This document shows positions 5,942 to 9,873 of a stretch of 9,873 nucleotides of DNA, piece after piece. Made by a program: the position numbers and the translations under genes. Source of the stretch: Paramuribaculum sp. (GTDB lineage Bacteria; Bacteroidota; Bacteroidia; Bacteroidales; Muribaculaceae); contig VSPV01000096.1 of NCBI GenBank assembly GCA_009775605.1, positions 1 to 9,873 of the forward strand, read 5' to 3'. The notes under the pieces are model-generated. The model was not told where the DNA came from. It was given only the letters and a program-made list of their open reading frames with translations, and did not search any database. How positions within the stretch are numbered: position 1 is the first letter of the stretch; the number at the start of each line of letters is the position of its first letter.

Positions 5942-7156
5942 ATGACTAAACAGACCATTTCACCACAATCTGACCGGCTTGAATCAGTGGATGCCCTGCG
6001 TGGTTTCGCATTGCTGGCAATCCTGCTTCTTCACAGCCTTGAGCATTATAACATTTTCTACGGGAACGCCCCGCGGCCGGAATGGATGCAGATGCTTGAC
6101 GCGAAGACCACGGAATTCCTGTATTTCCTTTTTGCAGGAAAAGCGTACGCCACATTCTCCCTGCTCTTCGGTTTCAGTTTTTTCATACAGATGCGCAATG
6201 CTCTCCGTCGCGGCTCGGATTTCCGGCTTCGTTTCGCATGGCGAATGCTTCTGCTGGTAGGATTCTCCCAGTTCCATGCTCTGTTCTATAATGGTGATAT
6301 ACTTCTTCTTTATGCCGTGTGTGGCCTTATTCTCATTCCGGCCTCGTCATGGAGCAACCGAACGGTTATAATCGTGGCTACTATATTGATGCTTCAGCCG
6401 TTGTGCTGGGCCAAAATAATATATGCGCTTATAAATCCGGAATATGTGGACACCAACTCTGAATTTGTAAAATATGCCATAGCGGCCGAACAGGTAGGCC
6501 GAAACGGGAATCTGTGGCAGACTCTGGCAAACAATATCTGGAACGGACAGCTCTACAGCAACTTCTGGCAGGTGGAAGCAGGCCGGCTTTTCCAGACACC
6601 GGCTCTGTTCCTGATAGGTATGTGGCTGGGACGCAAATCTCTGTTTGTCAACTCAGCTGAAAGCCTCGCGTTCTGGAAAAAGGCAGCCGTATGTGCAGTA
6701 GTGGCCTGCGTTCCTCTATATCTTCTTAAAGAGCTCGTTCCCCCGCATATTTCCAATGTGACAATCCTGTCTTATTACGGAATCGCTATCCCGATGCTTT
6801 ATAACTTTGCATTCATGACGGTTCTCGTATCTGGATTCATGCTCCTCTGGTTCCACGCGGGCAACGGATACAAAGCACAACGCTTTATCTCGCCGTTCGG
6901 ACGCATGAGTCTTACCAATTATATCGGGCAATCCATTATCGGCGTGATTCTCTATTATCATTTCGGCTTTGACCTCTGGGATAAGACCGGTGCATTTGAA
7001 TCGATAATAATAGCTGCGGTGGTATTCGTGTTCATGCTCACGTTCAGCCGCAAATGGCTTGAAACCCATCGTCAGGGCCCGCTTGAATACCTTTGGAAGA
7101 AAGGCACCTGGATAAACTTCCGTCCGGAAGAGAAACAGGGAAAAGCAATAGCGTAG
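5942..7156 (+). CDS. DUF418 (YeiB-like) polytopic membrane protein
   Basis: This 404-residue inner-membrane protein is of the DUF418/COG2311 type, related in its N-terminus to heparan-alpha-glucosaminide N-acetyltransferase-like membrane proteins; no member has a firmly known substrate. The family opening RLESVDALRGFALLAILLLH is at residues 12-31, several hydrophobic segments follow, and the C-terminal hallmark GPLEYLWKKGTW is at 379-390. Histidines in early membrane-adjacent positions (for example His31 and His35) are compatible with an acyltransferase-like fold but do not prove catalysis. I place the start at 5942. The frame is open upstream to a TTG at 5894, but that codon lies in the promoter, and the conserved region begins shortly after Met 5942. 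It is a single-gene unit with its own promoter, ending at a strong hairpin. Confidence 0.88.
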   Translation: MTKQTISPQSDRLESVDALRGFALLAILLLHSLEHYNIFYGNAPRPEWMQMLDAKTTEFLYFLFAGKAYATFSLLFGFSFFIQMRNALRRGSDFRLRFAWRMLLLVGFSQFHALFYNGDILLLYAVCGLILIPASSWSNRTVIIVATILMLQPLCWAKIIYALINPEYVDTNSEFVKYAIAAEQVGRNGNLWQTLANNIWNGQLYSNFWQVEAGRLFQTPALFLIGMWLGRKSLFVNSAESLAFWKKAAVCAVVACVPLYLLKELVPPHISNVTILSYYGIAIPMLYNFAFMTVLVSGFMLLWFHAGNGYKAQRFISPFGRMSLTNYIGQSIIGVILYYHFGFDLWDKTGAFESIIIAAVVFVFMLTFSRKWLETHRQGPLEYLWKKGTWINFRPEEKQGKAIA

Positions 7157-7160
7157 TAAT

Positions 7161-7216
7161 AAAATACACTGCACCCCAAAAGTTAGATGAAAAACTTTTG
7201 GGGTGCAGTGTATTTT
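7161..7216. terminator. Perfect 24-bp palindrome, bidirectional terminator (IS-end-like sequence)
   Basis: Arms 7161-7184 and 7193-7216 are perfect reverse complements with an 8-base loop (AGATGAAA). The outer ends are A4 on the left and T4 on the right, giving a short U-run for transcripts from either side. It lies 5 bases after the DUF418 stop and 18 bases beyond the stop of the convergent TRIC gene, the right place to end both. The core ACTGCACCCCAAAAGTTAGA resembles, from memory, the terminal repeats of IS3-family (IS150-like) elements, with both ends pointing inward, as in a tiny internally deleted element. The palindrome is certain, the terminator role likely, the IS origin speculative. 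Confidence 0.8.
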
Positions 7217-7233
7217 GATACAGCCATCCCTAA

Positions 7234-7872
7234 TCACTTGGTGGTGCGTCTCTTAACCACAATGGTGCGGTTAAGCACCGGAAGCGAGAGATTGTACTTC
7301 AATGCAAGAATACGTATCATGATAATAACCGCCATGCAGGTAATCTGCTGGGCCATAGGTGTAGACCCCACAAGAATCATAACCCAATAGGCTAAAGCAC
7401 CCGCCAGACAGGCTGTGGCATATATATCCTTCCGGAAAATAAGCGGTTCCTCGTTGATGAGGATGTCGCGCATCACACCTCCGAAAGCACCGGTGATAAT
7501 ACCCATAACCGCAGCCACCCACATGGGATACCCGACGGCAAGCGATTTCTGAATACCGATCACGCAGAAAAGCGCCAAGCCTATACTGTCGAAAATGAAC
7601 AGCATGCGGTCGCGGCTCACCAGAAAACTCTTGAAAAGAATTACTACCACGAGTGAAAGCGCCGTCACGGCAAGATACCACCATGTCTGCATCCAGAACA
7701 CCGGAATGTCAAGCAGCACATCGCGAAGCGTTCCTCCGCCTATGGCCGTGACAAGGCCAACGGTATAGGCGCCGAACCAGTCGAAATTTTTAGTGGCGGC
7801 AAGCCGCATTCCCGATATGGCTGCAGCAATAGTTCCTATTACCTCGGTAATAAACAGGAAGGTTTCTTCCAT
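7234..7872 (-). CDS. TRIC/UPF0126 (YadS-like) membrane channel protein
   Basis: This 212-residue inner-membrane protein belongs to the UPF0126 group, whose bacterial members are homologues of trimeric intracellular cation (TRIC) channels; K+ or another monovalent cation permeability is the family expectation. About seven hydrophobic segments are visible. The internal duplication is marked by two glycine-rich motifs ending in RD: GGGTLRD (residues 45-51) and GGVMRD (131-136). The C-terminus is basic (VVKRRTTK). Length is standard. The ATG follows AGGAG with no spacer, so that sequence cannot act as a normal Shine-Dalgarno site for this start; no better start exists before Met22, which is inside the first repeat. 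It begins 16 bases after the typA stop, so it is probably cotranscribed with typA, and it ends at the shared hairpin. Confidence 0.9.
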   Translation of the reverse strand: MEETFLFITEVIGTIAAAISGMRLAATKNFDWFGAYTVGLVTAIGGGTLRDVLLDIPVFWMQTWWYLAVTALSLVVVILFKSFLVSRDRMLFIFDSIGLALFCVIGIQKSLAVGYPMWVAAVMGIITGAFGGVMRDILINEEPLIFRKDIYATACLAGALAYWVMILVGSTPMAQQITCMAVIIMIRILALKYNLSLPVLNRTIVVKRRTTK

Positions 7873-7888
7873 CTCCTACGGGATGAGA

Positions 7889-9685
7889 TTATTTGTTGGC
7901 ACGCTTGCGCTCAAGTTCGTCAAGAATGATCTTGCGCAGACGGATATGGTGCGGGGTCACCTCCACATATTCATCTTCCTTTATATACTCCAGAGCCTCC
8001 TCGAGAGAGAACACCACAGGGGGCACGATGCGGGCCTTGTCGTCCGCACCGCTGGCACGCATATTGGTGAGTTTCTTTGACTTTGTCACATTCACCACTA
8101 TATCGTTGTCCTTGGCATTCTCACCCACCACCTGACCGGCATATACTTCTTCCTGCGGGAAAATGAAGAAGCGGCCACGGTCCTGAAGCTTATCGATGGC
8201 GTAAGCGTAAGCCGTACCGGCCTCCATAGCTATGAGAGAGCCATTGGTACGACGCTCGATATCCCCTTTCCAGGGCTGATATTCCAGGAAACGGTGAGAC
8301 ATCACAGCCTCTCCGGCAGAGGCCGTGAGAAGATTGTTGCGGAGTCCGATGATACCGCGCGAGGGAATGTTGAATTCAAGATGAACACGGTCGTTCTGAG
8401 TCGACATGGATGTAAGCTCTCCTTTTCTACGGGTTACCATATCGATCATCTTGCTGGAGTATTCCTCGGGAACATTTATGGTCATCTGCTCCACGGGTTC
8501 GCATTTCACTCCGTCTATTTCCTTTACGATTACCTGGGGCTGACCCACCTGCAGCTCGTAGCCTTCGCGACGCATGGTCTCTATGAGCACGGAAAGATGG
8601 AGAACGCCGCGGCCAAACACAGTCCAAAGATCGTCGCGCTGACCTTTTGTAACGCGAAGCGCCAGGTTGCGGTCGAGCTCACGGGTGAGGCGGTCTGCGA
8701 TGTGGCGTGATGTCACGAATTTACCGTCACGGCCAAAGAACGGGCTGTCATTTATGGTAAAAGTCATTGACATTGTGGGCTCATCAATGGCGATGCGCGG
8801 CAATGCTTCCGGCTGATCGAAATCGGCCACTGTATCACCGATCTCGAAACCTTCAATACCGACGAGCGCACATATATCTCCGCTGCTCACTTCCTGAACC
8901 TTCTTGCGGCCCATGCCCTCAAACACATGCAGCTCCTTTATACGCTGTTTAACTATGGAGCCGTCCTTCTTCATCAGGGCTATATCCTGACCTTCACGGA
9001 GGGTTCCGCGGTGAACGCGGCCTATGGCAATGCGTCCTACATAATTTGAGAAATCAAGCGAAGTTATCAGCATCTGAGCCGGACCTTCGAGAGTGACAGG
9101 CGCAGGTATATGTTCTATAATGGTATCGAGTACTGCCGTGATGTCGTTTGTGGGTTTCTTCCAGTCGAGGCTCATCCAGCCCTGTTTGGCGGAACCATAG
9201 ACGGTGGGGAAATCAAGCTGCTCCTCGGTAGCGTCCAGATTAAACATTAGGTCGAACACCATTTCCTGGACTTCGTCTGGGCGACAGTTGGGCTTGTCAA
9301 CCTTATTGATGACAACAACAGGCTTAAGTCCCATCTGGATGGCTTTCTGAAGCACAAATCTCGTCTGAGGCATCGGGCCTTCGAAGGCGTCCACAAGCAG
9401 CAGACAGCCGTCGGCCATATTGAGCACGCGCTCCACCTCTCCGCCGAAATCGGCGTGTCCGGGAGTATCGATAATATTTATTTTATAATCCTTATAATTA
9501 ATCGAGACATTCTTGGAAAGAATTGTGATTCCTCTTTCGCGCTCAAGGTCATTATTGTCAAGTATCAGCTCGCCGGCGTTTTGATTTTCACGGAAAAGGT
9601 TGCCGGCCAATAACATCTTGTCAACCAAAGTGGTCTTGCCATGGTCCACATGGGCAATGATGGCAATGTTTCGAATGTTCTGCAT
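7889..9685 (-). CDS. typA: Translational GTPase TypA/BipA
   Basis: This is a 598-residue GTPase of the EF-G/LepA class that binds the 70S ribosome and supports 50S assembly and growth under stress or cold. The G motifs are intact: G1 AHVDHGKTT (residues 11-19), G2 ERERGITI (48-55, switch Thr54), G3 DTPGH (73-77), G4 NKVD (127-130) and G5 GSAK (164-167). Domain II (about 200-300), an EF-G-like domain III, the domain V-like fold and the TypA-specific C-terminal domain (through about 595) follow; GVLHLSVLIETMRREGYE and SRGIIGLRNN are typical TypA blocks. Length is normal, with no frameshift. It is the first gene of a two-gene unit with the TRIC channel and is divergent from tsaD. No strong ribosome binding site is seen. 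Confidence 0.97.
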   Translation of the reverse strand: MQNIRNIAIIAHVDHGKTTLVDKMLLAGNLFRENQNAGELILDNNDLERERGITILSKNVSINYKDYKINIIDTPGHADFGGEVERVLNMADGCLLLVDAFEGPMPQTRFVLQKAIQMGLKPVVVINKVDKPNCRPDEVQEMVFDLMFNLDATEEQLDFPTVYGSAKQGWMSLDWKKPTNDITAVLDTIIEHIPAPVTLEGPAQMLITSLDFSNYVGRIAIGRVHRGTLREGQDIALMKKDGSIVKQRIKELHVFEGMGRKKVQEVSSGDICALVGIEGFEIGDTVADFDQPEALPRIAIDEPTMSMTFTINDSPFFGRDGKFVTSRHIADRLTRELDRNLALRVTKGQRDDLWTVFGRGVLHLSVLIETMRREGYELQVGQPQVIVKEIDGVKCEPVEQMTINVPEEYSSKMIDMVTRRKGELTSMSTQNDRVHLEFNIPSRGIIGLRNNLLTASAGEAVMSHRFLEYQPWKGDIERRTNGSLIAMEAGTAYAYAIDKLQDRGRFFIFPQEEVYAGQVVGENAKDNDIVVNVTKSKKLTNMRASGADDKARIVPPVVFSLEEALEYIKEDEYVEVTPHHIRLRKIILDELERKRANK

Positions 9686-9708
9686 ATCCGTTTTCTAATT
9701 TCAGGGTG

Positions 9709-9716
9709 CAAAGTTA
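9709..9716 (-). promoter_or_regulatory. -7 box of the typA promoter
   Basis: On the minus strand the sequence reads TAACTTTG, an exact TAnnTTTG match, about 24 bases before the typA ATG. Transcription would start near 9704, leaving a leader of about 20 bases. The -33 region (about 9736-9739) has no good TTTG match. Confidence 0.6.
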
Positions 9717-9749
9717 GTTGTTTTTTTCCAAAGTGTGAGTATAAAATCT

Positions 9750-9757
9750 TAACTTTG
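9750..9757 (+). promoter_or_regulatory. -7 box of the tsaD promoter
   Basis: TAACTTTG matches the -7 consensus exactly and is identical to the typA box on the other strand. Transcription would begin around 9761, about 22 bases before the tsaD ATG. The -33 position (9727-9730, TCCA) is poor. Confidence 0.6.
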
Positions 9758-9782
9758 CAGCCACTAACCTCAAAACAGGAAA

Positions 9783-9873
9783 ATGAGCATTACAATACTC
9801 GGCATAGAATCGTCGTGCGATGACACATCGGCAGCCGTGATAAGAGACGGGCTACTGCTATCCAATGTCATAG
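9783..9873 (+). CDS. tsaD: tRNA t6A synthesis protein TsaD (Gcp/Kae1/Qri7), 3' part cut by window edge
   Basis: Only 30 codons are visible, but they carry the diagnostic TsaD opening: ILGIESSCDDTSAAVIRDG (residues 5-23), followed by LLLSNVI. TsaD is the ASKHA-fold catalytic subunit that, with TsaB and TsaE, transfers threonylcarbamoyl from threonylcarbamoyl-AMP to A37 of ANN-decoding tRNAs, and is essential or nearly so in most bacteria. The metal-binding HxxxH motif lies beyond the window. The start is supported by AGGA five bases or fewer upstream (9777-9780), one of the few Shine-Dalgarno-like sequences here, and by a -7 box about 26 bases upstream. Divergent from typA. Confidence 0.95.
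   Translation, partial: MSITILGIESSCDDTSAAVIRDGLLLSNVI

Noticed and set aside
7865..7880. AGGAG before the TRIC start as a Shine-Dalgarno site
   Set aside because: It directly abuts the ATG with no spacer, so it cannot position a ribosome on this start, and no nearby downstream start fits the protein family.

Overview
The window looks like ordinary chromosomal DNA from a member of the Bacteroidota, most likely order Bacteroidales and perhaps Muribaculaceae (the family-level guess is from general feel and is tentative). Three things support this. Most genes lack a clear Shine-Dalgarno sequence. Several intergenic gaps carry the Bacteroidetes-type -7 box TAnnTTTG, once with a perfect TTTG -33 box at the standard 19-base spacing. 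The proteins read as typical Bacteroidales orthologues. Nine protein genes fill the window, with no tRNA, rRNA, CRISPR array, complete insertion sequence or phage gene.

Left part (1-1808, minus strand): the first 361 codons of an HlyD/MacA-type periplasmic adaptor run off the left edge, where partner transporter genes would be expected. Upstream of it is a HAD-superfamily phosphatase. The 91-base gap between them holds three short inverted repeats, one of which overlaps the adaptor's predicted promoter.

Middle (1985-5872, plus strand): a compact three-gene operon encodes a MATE multidrug/Na+ antiporter, a COG2509-type FAD-dependent dehydrogenase and a CorA-type divalent cation channel. Genes 1 and 2 overlap by 29 bases, and genes 2 and 3 by 4 bases (ATGA). 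A separate unit follows: a DUF418/YeiB-like membrane protein under its own near-ideal promoter. It ends at a perfect 24-bp palindrome that probably terminates transcription from both sides.

Right part (7234-9873): the minus strand carries typA (bipA), the ribosome-associated GTPase, followed 16 bases later by a TRIC/UPF0126 membrane channel. Divergent from typA is the start of tsaD (tRNA t6A synthesis), cut by the right edge. The typA and tsaD promoters appear to interleave in a 97-base gap.

No clearly new multi-gene system is visible. The most interesting signals are non-coding: the IS-end-like perfect palindrome at 7161-7216, the operator-like palindrome over the adaptor promoter, the overlapping divergent promoters at typA/tsaD, and a terminator/promoter/direct-repeat cluster ahead of the DUF418 gene.
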